A DNA stretch of 7,296 bases from Chloroflexota bacterium (GTDB lineage: Bacteria; Chloroflexota; Anaerolineae; UBA7937; B3-Chlor), in contig JAUWYD010000051.1 in the NCBI GenBank assembly GCA_030616025.1, positions 1 to 7,296 of the forward strand, read 5' to 3'. How positions within the stretch are numbered: the stretch's first letter is position 1; each line of letters begins with the position of its first letter. This document shows positions 1 to 5,775 of the stretch, piece after piece. The notes under the pieces are model-generated. The model worked only from the letters and a program-made list of their open reading frames with translations, did not search any database and had not been told where the DNA came from. A program made the position numbers and the translations under genes.

Positions 1-603
1 TACATCCGCGTCGGAGTGCCTTTCGAGGAAGCCTGGATGGATCGGATCGCGGCGGCGAACGAGCACATGGTGATCGTTGACCAGTCCGAGGGGATAGAGC
101 GGCTGGGCGGCACCGATCCGCACATCTGGTTGTCGCCCCAACTGGCAAAGATCCAGGCTCAGACCATATGTGATGGCCTGGTCGAGATGGATCCCGACAA
201 TGAGGGCTTCTACCAGGCGAACCTGGGCGCTCTTCTTTTTGAGATGGATGAATTGGATGCCAGTATCAGGGACACGCTGGCTGGGCTTGAGAGCCGCAAA
301 CTGATGGTCTTCCATCCTGCCTGGTCCTACTTTGCGCGGGATTACGACCTGGAGATGATCCCAGCTCAGATCGAAGGTGGCGATCCGAGCGCGGCGGAGA
401 TGGCTGACTTGATCCGCGCAGCGAAGCAGCACAAGATCAAAGTGATCTTCGCGCAGCCCGAATTCAGCACGAGGAGCGCAAAGACCATCGCTGATGAGAT
501 AGGTGGGGAGGTTCTGCTGATCAGCCCGCTAGCTCCTGATTGGCTGGACAATCTCCAGCGCGTGGCTGATACGTTCTCCAAGGTGCTGGTGAGAGAGCAG
601 TAG
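1..603 (+). CDS. znuA: Zinc/manganese-type ABC transporter substrate-binding protein, C-terminal part (5' truncated by window)
   Basis: The reading frame is open from base 1 and ends in TAG, giving 200 residues of a protein that begins outside the window. The visible part covers the end of the N-terminal lobe, the linking helix and the C-terminal lobe of a cluster A-I (ZnuA/TroA) metal receptor. This protein binds Zn2+ or Mn2+ outside the membrane and delivers it to the permease. The DPHIW motif (His at visible residue 41) and the FHPAW motif (His 105) match the second and third metal-ligand histidines of the family. AQPEFSTRSAKTIADEIG (about 151-168) is the usual C-lobe motif. The segment that normally reads DPL, supplying an Asp ligand, reads SPL here (Ser 175). 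The signal peptide, first His and any His-rich loop are off-window, so zinc versus manganese specificity cannot be decided. The znuC-like gene follows after 35 bp. Confidence 0.93.
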   Translation, partial: YIRVGVPFEEAWMDRIAAANEHMVIVDQSEGIERLGGTDPHIWLSPQLAKIQAQTICDGLVEMDPDNEGFYQANLGALLFEMDELDASIRDTLAGLESRKLMVFHPAWSYFARDYDLEMIPAQIEGGDPSAAEMADLIRAAKQHKIKVIFAQPEFSTRSAKTIADEIGGEVLLISPLAPDWLDNLQRVADTFSKVLVREQ

Positions 604-626
604 CAAGCGGCCGCAACTACCTGTAG

Positions 627-634
627 AAAGGAGG
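627..634 (+). promoter_or_regulatory. Ribosome binding site deciding the GTG start of znuC
   Basis: AAAGGAGG lies four bases before the GTG at 639. It is a near-perfect Shine-Dalgarno match. No ATG is available nearby in frame, so it fixes the start of the ATPase gene. It sits in the 35 bp between the receptor stop codon and the ATPase gene, which contains no visible terminator and so supports co-transcription. Confidence 0.8.
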
Positions 635-638
635 AAAG

Positions 639-1424
639 GTGTCGTCAGCAAGGCCCGAGGTCATTTGCCTGGAAGAACTCTGGGTGCAGTTTGACGGATT
701 GACGGTGTTGGAGGAAATCAACCTCTCAGTTCAGGAGCAGGACTTCATCGGCGTCATCGGCCCGAACGGCGGAGGTAAGACGACGCTGCTCGAGGTGATG
801 CTGGGTCTGGTACAGCCTGCCCGCGGGCGAGTGCGCATCCTGGGCCGTAGCCCGAAGGAGAGTCGGCATTTCATTGGCTATGTGCCACAGTACACTGAGT
901 TCGACTATGCTTTTCCGATCAGTGTTTGGGACGTGACGATGATGGGGAGACTGGGCCGACGTGGACTGCTCCATCGCTATACTGAGGATGACAAGCGCGT
1001 AGTAGCAGAGGTATTGCGCCGGGTTGGTATGCTGGGCTTCAAAGATCGGCAAATTGGGCAGCTGTCAGGAGGAGAGCGGCAGCGAGTCTACGTTGCCCGA
1101 GCGCTGGCGAGCGAGCCGGAGATTCTGTTGCTGGACGAACCCACCGCCAGTGTAGATAGCTCCGTGGTGGGTAGTATCTACGAACTGCTTCAGGAGTTGA
1201 ACCGTCGGGTGACGATTGTTCTGGTCTCTCATGACATCGGCGTCGTCTCTTCGTACGTGAAGACGATCGCCTGTCTGAATCGCCGTCTGGTCTACCATGC
1301 CTCCAAGGAACTCACACCGGAGATGCTGGAAGCGGCTTATCGCTGTCAGGTTGATTTGATCGCCCACGGTATGCCGCATCGCGTGTTTGACGTCCACTCT
1401 GTCGAGGAGGGAGACAGCAGATGA
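639..1424 (+). CDS. znuC: Metal (zinc/manganese) ABC transporter ATP-binding protein
   Basis: This 261-residue protein is the cytoplasmic ATPase of the importer and drives metal uptake through the adjacent permease. All ABC hallmarks are present and intact: Walker A GPNGGGKTT (41-49), Q-loop Gln in YVPQ (84), signature LSGGERQRV (142-150), Walker B ILLLDEP (162-168), D-loop SVD (171-173) and H-loop His 198. The C-terminal segment with HGMPHRVFDVH (243-253) is typical of the ZnuC/TroB/MntB group rather than of other ABC ATPases. It starts with GTG behind a strong Shine-Dalgarno sequence. Its stop codon overlaps the start of the permease gene (ATGA), so the two are probably translationally coupled. 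Length is normal for the family. The metal is inferred from family only. Confidence 0.95.
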   Translation: MSSARPEVICLEELWVQFDGLTVLEEINLSVQEQDFIGVIGPNGGGKTTLLEVMLGLVQPARGRVRILGRSPKESRHFIGYVPQYTEFDYAFPISVWDVTMMGRLGRRGLLHRYTEDDKRVVAEVLRRVGMLGFKDRQIGQLSGGERQRVYVARALASEPEILLLDEPTASVDSSVVGSIYELLQELNRRVTIVLVSHDIGVVSSYVKTIACLNRRLVYHASKELTPEMLEAAYRCQVDLIAHGMPHRVFDVHSVEEGDSR

Positions 1425-2245
1425 TTGACGTGCTTCAACTCGAGTTCATGCAGCGGGCCTTGATAGTTGGATTGTTGGCTAGCGTCGCCTGTGGCATCAT
1501 TGGAACTTACGTCGTTGTCAATCGTTTCGTTTTCATCAGTGGGAGTATCGCCCATGCTGCCTACGGCGGCATCGGTCTCTCGCACTTCCTGAAGGCCAAT
1601 CCCACCCTGGGCGCCACCGTGTTCAGCGTCGGAGCTGCGCTGGCGATGGGCGCTGTGCGACGCAAGACCCGGGAGCGTGCCGACACCATCATCGGCATGA
1701 TGTGGGCTATCGGTATGGCGGTCGGCGTCATCTTTGTTGACCTGGCGCCAGGCTACGCGGCTGATCTGATGAGCTACCTTTTCGGCAGCATACTTACAGT
1801 CCCGTGGACCGATGTGGTGATCATGGTCGCGCTCAACGTTGTGATCATCGTTCTCGTGGCGGCATTCTACAAGGAACTGCTGGCCATTTCCTTTGACGAA
1901 ACTTATGCCTCCACCGCGAACGTGCGGGTGGACGCGATACACTTACTCTTGTTCTGCCTGGTCGCCTTGACGGTGGTGATGCTGATGCGAGTGGTGGGGT
2001 TGATCTTGGTCATAGCGCTGCTGACCATGCCGGCCGCCATCAGCGGACAGTTCACCTCGAATCTCAAGAGAATGATGGTGACGTCTGTCGCCCTGGGCGT
2101 TCTGTTCACCACTACGGGCTTGTGGCTATCCTACGTACTAGATCTCACTTCCGGAGCGACTATTGTCCTCACCTCAGCTTCCGCTTTCCTGCTGGCGATG
2201 ATGTATAAGACGGCAGCGAGGCGGCGAGTGCGCCGAACCGCTTGA
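1421..2245 (+). CDS. znuB: Metal (zinc/manganese) ABC transporter permease
   Basis: This 274-residue, very hydrophobic protein belongs to the ABC-3 (ZnuB/TroC/MntB) permease family. Membrane segments are visible at about residues 13-33, 62-80, 88-107, 131-151, 175-205 (probably two), 215-240 and 245-262. The FISGSIAHAAYGGIGL stretch (38-53) is the conserved region after the first helix. The ISFDETYA segment (156-163) resembles the family's cytoplasmic loop that meets the ATPase. LLTMPAAISGQF (200-211) is another family motif. The tail is basic (RRRVRRTA), as expected for a cytoplasmic end. The start ATG overlaps the ATPase stop and has a GGAGGG Shine-Dalgarno at 1406-1411 inside the upstream gene. 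It is the last gene of the importer operon and faces rimO convergently. Confidence 0.95.
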   Translation: MIDVLQLEFMQRALIVGLLASVACGIIGTYVVVNRFVFISGSIAHAAYGGIGLSHFLKANPTLGATVFSVGAALAMGAVRRKTRERADTIIGMMWAIGMAVGVIFVDLAPGYAADLMSYLFGSILTVPWTDVVIMVALNVVIIVLVAAFYKELLAISFDETYASTANVRVDAIHLLLFCLVALTVVMLMRVVGLILVIALLTMPAAISGQFTSNLKRMMVTSVALGVLFTTTGLWLSYVLDLTSGATIVLTSASAFLLAMMYKTAARRRVRRTA

Positions 2246-2458
2246 GAGTCTCACAAGGCGGCTATCGACGCCAAGAGCCCCAGAAATGGCGACGGGTGAC
2301 TGGCATCTCCTCCAGGGCCGCAGCTTCCGCCACTGTGTAGGTGGCTAGCAGGCCCGAGAACAAAGGTCTCTTTACCGCAGCCATCCTCACGGACACCGGC
2401 GAGAGGCATCTGAGTACACTCATGTTCGACGAGGGCACGTAGGAACTGTGTGGGTCGC
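2246..2458. other. Convergent intergenic spacer between znuB and rimO
   Basis: These 213 bp separate the 3' ends of two converging operons. I see no gene with a ribosome binding site, no tRNA-like fold and no hairpin followed by a T tract. An 11-base symmetric element (TGAGA-G-TCTCA, 2243-2253) overlaps the znuB stop, and AAAG-GTCT-CTTT occurs near 2363; both are too short to call. A 53-codon open frame on the minus strand (2262-2423) lacks a Shine-Dalgarno. The best hairpin in the neighbourhood lies just outside, inside the end of rimO (2492-2516). Confidence 0.6.
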
Positions 2459-3778
2459 CTACTCGATGCGGCCTACAAGGTCGTACTCCAGCGCCTCCGT
2501 GATTCGGACGGAGGCGAATTCGTTTGTCGGCAATCCTCCGCGAATCAACACCATGCCGTCCACTTCCGGGGCGTCTCTGTAGGAGCGGCCCACGCTGATG
2601 CCATTGCCTACCCCTTCCACCAGAACCTGCAACTCTCGACCGATGAACTCCTGGTTTTTCCTCAATGAGATCCCCTGCTGTAGAGTCATGGCTCGCTGAT
2701 ATCTGTCTTCCTTGATGGGTTGTGAGAGCTGCTCGCGCAACTCGGCCGCCTTTGTTCCCTGCTCCCGTGAGTAGGTGAAGACACCTATCCGATCGAAGGC
2801 AATCTCGTTCATGAACTCCAGCAGCGTTTGGAACTCATCTTCGGTCTCACCTGGATACCCGACGATGAACGAGGTGCGCAGGGCGATGTCGGGCATCGCC
2901 TTGCGCAGGCGCTCAATGAGCGAGTGAACATGCTCGATGTCATGGGGGCGATTCATGCGACGCAGCACTTCAGGGTGGGCGTGCTGTAGCGGCAGATCCA
3001 GGTAGTGACAGACTTGATCGTTGGACGCCATGACTTCGATAAGCTGCGCGCTCACGTGCTGGGGATAGGTGTACATTATCCGTAGCCAAGGCAACGCTGG
3101 CACAGCCGCCACGATGTCACTGATCAGTGAGGCAAGGGCGTGTTTCTGTTCCCAGTCGCGACCATAGGCTGTGGTGTCCTGAGCGATGAGGATGATCTCC
3201 TTGATTCCTTGCGCGGCCAGTTCCCGAACCTCCGTCAGAATAGCTTCCTTCGGCTTGCTCCGAAAAGCTCCTTTGATCTGCGGGATGGCGCAGAAGGCAC
3301 AGGGGGCGTCGCAGCCTTCAGCGATCTTGACATAAGCAGTCGCCACCCCGGCGCACTGCCGGGCCAGAGGATGGTCTGGGGGATGCCGGGGGACGGGTCG
3401 GGGCAGCTGATAGAGTGCGCCCGGTCTGCGATCTGCTAGCAGGCCCTCTACAAGGGCAACAATCTCTCTCCATCGTCGGGTGCCGATGATTCCGTCGAGG
3501 GAAGGCACCAGCCGAGCCATTTCCGGACCATATCGTTCGGCCATGCAACCGGCAGCGATAAGGTATTGATCGGGGCCTTTCGTTTCAGCCAGTTCCCGGA
3601 GGACGGCCTCGGACTCCGCCCTGGCGGTGTCGATGAAGCCGCAGGTATTGACGATGAGGATGTCGGCTTCTTCGGGGTGGTCAGTGGGCTCGTAACCGGC
3701 ACGGTGCAATAATCCCGTCAGGCCCTCGGACTCGACCGTGTTCTTGGGACAGCCCAGCGAGAGCAGATGGAAACGCAT
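2459..3778 (-). CDS. rimO: Ribosomal protein S12 methylthiotransferase RimO
   Basis: This 439-residue radical SAM enzyme adds a methylthio group to a conserved Asp of ribosomal protein S12. The N-terminal UPF0004 domain holds three cluster cysteines, at 10 (LGCPKN), 46 (NTCGF) and 78 (AAGCMAE). The radical SAM motif EGCDAPCAFC gives Cys 156, 160 and 163 for the second 4Fe-4S cluster. A TRAM domain follows at about 376-437. GCPKN and the GRSYRDAPEVDG segment (397-408) point to RimO rather than the tRNA-modifying relative MiaB. An upstream extension of the frame to 3913 overlaps the rodZ-like gene and looks non-homologous. I chose the ATG at 3776-3778, eight bases after the upstream stop, where the conserved MRFHLLSLGC begins. 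A weak GAGG precedes it, so translation is probably coupled to the rodZ-like gene. All key residues are intact. Confidence 0.95.
   Translation of the reverse strand: MRFHLLSLGCPKNTVESEGLTGLLHRAGYEPTDHPEEADILIVNTCGFIDTARAESEAVLRELAETKGPDQYLIAAGCMAERYGPEMARLVPSLDGIIGTRRWREIVALVEGLLADRRPGALYQLPRPVPRHPPDHPLARQCAGVATAYVKIAEGCDAPCAFCAIPQIKGAFRSKPKEAILTEVRELAAQGIKEIILIAQDTTAYGRDWEQKHALASLISDIVAAVPALPWLRIMYTYPQHVSAQLIEVMASNDQVCHYLDLPLQHAHPEVLRRMNRPHDIEHVHSLIERLRKAMPDIALRTSFIVGYPGETEDEFQTLLEFMNEIAFDRIGVFTYSREQGTKAAELREQLSQPIKEDRYQRAMTLQQGISLRKNQEFIGRELQVLVEGVGNGISVGRSYRDAPEVDGMVLIRGGLPTNEFASVRITEALEYDLVGRIE
2492..2516. repeat. GC-rich inverted repeat at the 3' end of rimO (possible + strand terminator)
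   Basis: CGCCTCCGT (2492-2500) and ACGGAGGCG (2508-2516) form a perfect 9-bp stem around a 7-base loop. It lies inside the last codons of rimO, about 31 bases before the end of its stop codon. Read on the + strand (the importer direction), it is followed by AATTCGTTTGT, a poor T tract. It could end znu transcription about 250 bases after znuB, or protect the rimO 3' end. No function is proven. The underlying protein motif (ASVRITEA) is typical of RimO, so codon choice makes the repeat. Confidence 0.5.
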
Positions 3779-3786
3779 GAGTGGCC

Positions 3787-4638
3787 TCAGGAGCCCGGGC
3801 TGGGAGTGAGCACAGCGGTAGTTGTGATAACAGGCGTACCAGACGGAGAGGCTGGCAATGGAGAGCCGGTGGAAAGGGGCTCGGGAGTGGCATGGAGACT
3901 CTCCCAAGTCCATTCCATGTCCGCGACTTCGTCGGGCTCGCCGAGGAGGCCCAGTTCCTGCCCATTCAGTGTCACCAAGACACCGCCGGCGTTACCCACA
4001 TGCATGGCGATGCTGTCCTCCGCGAACCATGACCAATTGGTGCCTGCCTCGATGAGTCCCCGGAATGCTGGCTCACCGTCGACCGTGACCTCCAGCCACG
4101 TTCGGGCGATGATCTCCACATCCACTTGCAGCCGGCCGGACGGGATCACAGTGGCCGTGGACGTTGGGGATGGAGTGTTCGTAGGGGTCAATTGCAGAAC
4201 TGGCGAAGCCAAGCTGACACGGTGGGTGGGGGTCGCCGAGGACGGTGGTGAGACTGGGAACCAGCGGTTGTAGGCTAGGATTCCTACGACTACGACGGAT
4301 GCTACTATCAGCACTCCCAAGAACAAGTCAATGAAGAGCCACGATGATATCGTCATACCTTTCGGCGGTTCGAACCCCTCAGCCACAAGCGTGGCGGGGC
4401 CAACTTGCTTCTCCTCTCCGCCATACAGGGTCATGACTTCGTTGAGATCGAGGCCCAGGTACTGGGCGTAGCTGCGGAGCAGACCTTTGCGGTATATTCC
4501 AGCTGGCAGCTTTTCGTAGCTCTCTTCCTCCAGGGCCTCTATCTGTGGTTGCCTTATCCTGGTCTCTTCTTCGACCTGTGCGGTGGACAGGCCCTTCCGT
4601 TCGCGGGCCTCACGTAGTAGTTGGCCGAGTTCTCCCAA
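3787..4638 (-). CDS. rodZ: RodZ-like membrane protein: helix-turn-helix, one TM segment, RodZ C-terminal (DUF4115) domain
   Basis: This is a 283-residue protein. Residues 4-68 form an Xre/HTH_25 helix-turn-helix of the RodZ type, with LREARERKGLS and the family's YRKGLLRSYAQYLGLD. A single membrane helix lies at about 99-124. A Pro/Ser/Thr linker (128-167, with TPTNTPSPTSTATV) leads to a beta-rich RodZ C-terminal domain (about 168-246, with RTWLEVTVDG and NGQELG). A further low-complexity Ser/Thr/Pro tail runs 247-283. Expected topology is HTH inside, C-domain outside. In other bacteria RodZ links the MreB cytoskeleton to wall synthesis; whether that holds here is inference. The start is TTG, supported by GGGGAGG five bases upstream; the next candidate starts would cut into the HTH. 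The 77 bp between this gene and recR show no clear promoter or terminator. rimO follows after eight bases. Confidence 0.85.
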   Translation of the reverse strand: MGELGQLLREARERKGLSTAQVEEETRIRQPQIEALEEESYEKLPAGIYRKGLLRSYAQYLGLDLNEVMTLYGGEEKQVGPATLVAEGFEPPKGMTISSWLFIDLFLGVLIVASVVVVGILAYNRWFPVSPPSSATPTHRVSLASPVLQLTPTNTPSPTSTATVIPSGRLQVDVEIIARTWLEVTVDGEPAFRGLIEAGTNWSWFAEDSIAMHVGNAGGVLVTLNGQELGLLGEPDEVADMEWTWESLHATPEPLSTGSPLPASPSGTPVITTTAVLTPSPGS

Positions 4639-4643
4639 ACTAT

Positions 4644-4650
4644 CCTCCCC
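4644..4650 (-). promoter_or_regulatory. Ribosome binding site deciding the TTG start of the rodZ-like gene
   Basis: On the minus strand GGGGAGG ends five bases before the TTG at 4638-4636. This is a strong Shine-Dalgarno at good spacing, and the encoded GELGQLLREARERKG is the normal beginning of this family. Together they make the rare TTG start credible. Confidence 0.75.
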
Positions 4651-4716
4651 TCACGCTTTCAACCAAGGTTTCGTTCAGAGTAGGCTTCCGTCTGTCCGGA
4701 TCCGTCACGACCGGTG

Positions 4717-5316
4717 TCACATTTCCCTTCTGCCTTCCAAAGCCCGGGTCAGAGTCACCTCATCAGCGTATTCCAGGTCAGCTCCCATGGGAAGGCCGTG
4801 GGCTAGGCGCGTCGCTCGCACGCCCAAAGGCGCAAGTTGTCGAGAGATATACATGGCTGTGGATTCACCCTCCAGATTCGGATTGGTAGCCAGAATGATC
4901 TCCTCGGCTGGATGGCGGCGCAGACGCTGCAACAGCTCTGCTATCTTGAGGTCTTCCGGCCCTACACCCTCCAGCGGTGAAATGGCACCGTGTAGGACAT
5001 GATACAGACCGTCATACGCTCTTGTACGTTCGATTGCTAAGACATCCAGAGGCTCCTCTACCACGCAGATGAGGGAGCGGTCTCGCTGAGAGTCACCGCA
5101 GATAGGGCAGGGGCTCGTTTCCGCGATGTTGAAGCACACTGAACAAGTGACGACCTTGTCATGAAGTTGGCCGACGGCATCCCCCAGGGCCTGGGCCTGC
5201 TCGCGGGAGGATCGCAGCAGGTAAAAGGTCAGGCGCGAGGCGGTCTTTGGCCCGATCCCTGGCAAACGGTTTAGCTCCTCAATAAGGCGCTCTACGGACT
5301 TGGGGACTGGTCGCAT
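4717..5316 (-). CDS. recR: Recombination mediator protein RecR
   Basis: This 199-residue protein has the usual RecR length. It acts with RecF and RecO in the cytoplasm, helping RecA load on single-stranded DNA at gaps. Visible parts in order: a helix-hairpin-helix (LPGIGPKTASRL, 18-29), a C4 zinc finger (Cys 58, 61, 70, 73) and a Toprim domain starting at SLICVVEEPLDVLAIE (81-96). ATNPNLEGESTAMYI (143-157) continues the Toprim domain, and HGLPMGADLEYADEVTL (173-189) is the conserved C-terminal segment. All metal-binding and Toprim acidic positions look intact. The ATG at 5316 comes one base after the ybaB stop codon (TAG-G-ATG). There is no independent strong Shine-Dalgarno, so translation probably depends on ribosomes finishing ybaB. 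Confidence 0.97.
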   Translation of the reverse strand: MRPVPKSVERLIEELNRLPGIGPKTASRLTFYLLRSSREQAQALGDAVGQLHDKVVTCSVCFNIAETSPCPICGDSQRDRSLICVVEEPLDVLAIERTRAYDGLYHVLHGAISPLEGVGPEDLKIAELLQRLRRHPAEEIILATNPNLEGESTAMYISRQLAPLGVRATRLAHGLPMGADLEYADEVTLTRALEGRREM

Positions 5317-5317
5317 C

Positions 5318-5656
5318 CTACAATAGGCCAGGCATTCCTAGCCCGCCTGTAAGGCCGGCTAGGCTCTGTGCTGCCAACTCTCCGGCCTTTTCCGAGGCCT
5401 CGTTGACGGCAGCGATAATCAGGTCCTGCAACATCTCCGCGTCGTCAGGGTCGATCACCTCAGGGGAGATCTCAATGGATTCCAGCTTGTGGTGTCCTGT
5501 CATCACCACCGTGACGGCGCCGCCACCCACGGAGATAGTGACGGTCTGCCCACCTAAAGCTTCCTGGGCCTCCAGCACTTTGGCCTGCAGTTCCTGTATC
5601 TGCTTCAGAGGAGCTCCGCGTTGAGACTTGAGCTGTGCTTTCTTTTTCCTTGCCAC
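5318..5656 (-). CDS. ybaB: YbaB/EbfC family nucleoid-associated protein
   Basis: This small protein of 112 residues is of the usual length for the family, whose members form tweezer-like dimers that bind DNA. A lysine-rich start (ARKKKAQLK) is followed by a long amphipathic helix (QIQELQAKVLEAQEAL). Next come the beta core with GGGAVTVVMTGHHKLESIEI, then the family's ISPEVIDPDDAEMLQDLI, a second helix with AVNEASEKA, and a Gly/Leu-rich tail. The open frame extends to 5734 with an ATG, but that extension is unlike the family. I chose the GTG at 5656 because AAGGAG sits eight bases upstream and the family homology begins there. It lies between dnaX and recR, the standard neighbourhood, and recR starts one base after its stop. 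Confidence 0.93.
   Translation of the reverse strand: MARKKKAQLKSQRGAPLKQIQELQAKVLEAQEALGGQTVTISVGGGAVTVVMTGHHKLESIEISPEVIDPDDAEMLQDLIIAAVNEASEKAGELAAQSLAGLTGGLGMPGLL
5337..5363 (-). repeat. Imperfect hairpin at the end of ybaB, just upstream of recR
   Basis: CCTAGCC (5337-5343) pairs with GGCTAGG (5357-5363). After one C-C mismatch, GCC (5345-5347) pairs with GGC (5353-5355) around a five-base loop. It overlaps codons for the Gly/Leu-rich YbaB tail, which tend to generate such repeats by themselves. It ends about 20 bases before the recR start, so it could affect coupled translation. There is no T tract, so it is not a terminator. Confidence 0.4.
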
Positions 5657-5775
5657 TCTCGATACTCCTTCTGAGGCCGTGTATTGGACGCAGTCAATCA
5701 GCGAAGCACGCGTTGCGAGAATCCACTGTCTCAATCCAATCTACTTCCCTGCTCCCCTTCCGTTCAACCACCGTT
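5657..5775 (-). other. dnaX-ybaB spacer with three ATTGGA/TCCAAT elements
   Basis: This 119-bp gap is the longest within the minus-strand gene run. I find no good -35/-10 pair and no terminator. AATCCAAT (5733-5740) and ATTGGATT (5778-5785, overlapping the dnaX stop) form an 8-bp inverted repeat. A further ATTGGA lies at 5683-5688. In the transcript the middle copy could pair with either neighbour. Arms are A/T-rich and short, so this may be chance. Confidence 0.35.
5665..5670 (-). promoter_or_regulatory. Ribosome binding site deciding the GTG start of ybaB
   Basis: AAGGAG on the minus strand ends eight bases before the GTG at 5656-5654. It marks the shorter, family-like start against the longer open frame reaching 5734, where no comparable site is seen. 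Confidence 0.75.

Noticed and set aside
1346..1942. 198-codon open frame on the minus strand
   Set aside because: It lies opposite the intact znuC and znuB genes, its peptide is His/Asp-rich with no recognisable domain, and it is a codon-phase shadow.
3792..3801. Perfect 10-bp palindrome AGCCCGGGCT before rimO
   Set aside because: It has no loop and so cannot form a useful RNA hairpin, and it is explained by Ser-Pro-Gly codons at the end of the rodZ-like gene.
3779..3913. 45-residue N-terminal extension of rimO
   Set aside because: It overlaps the rodZ-like coding sequence, does not resemble RimO, and the conserved MRFHLLSLGCPKN begins at the ATG at 3778.
4639..4716. Possible promoter or operator between recR and the rodZ-like gene (CGGATCCG palindrome at 4697-4704)
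   Set aside because: The palindrome is only 8 bp and there is no recognisable -35/-10 pair; not enough to call.
5657..5734. 26-residue N-terminal extension of ybaB from an upstream ATG
   Set aside because: No family similarity and no good ribosome site, whereas the GTG at 5656 has AAGGAG at proper spacing.
5728..5750. GTCTCAATCC-like string resembling the start of some CRISPR repeats
   Set aside because: Only one copy is present, with no spacer-repeat periodicity and no cas genes.
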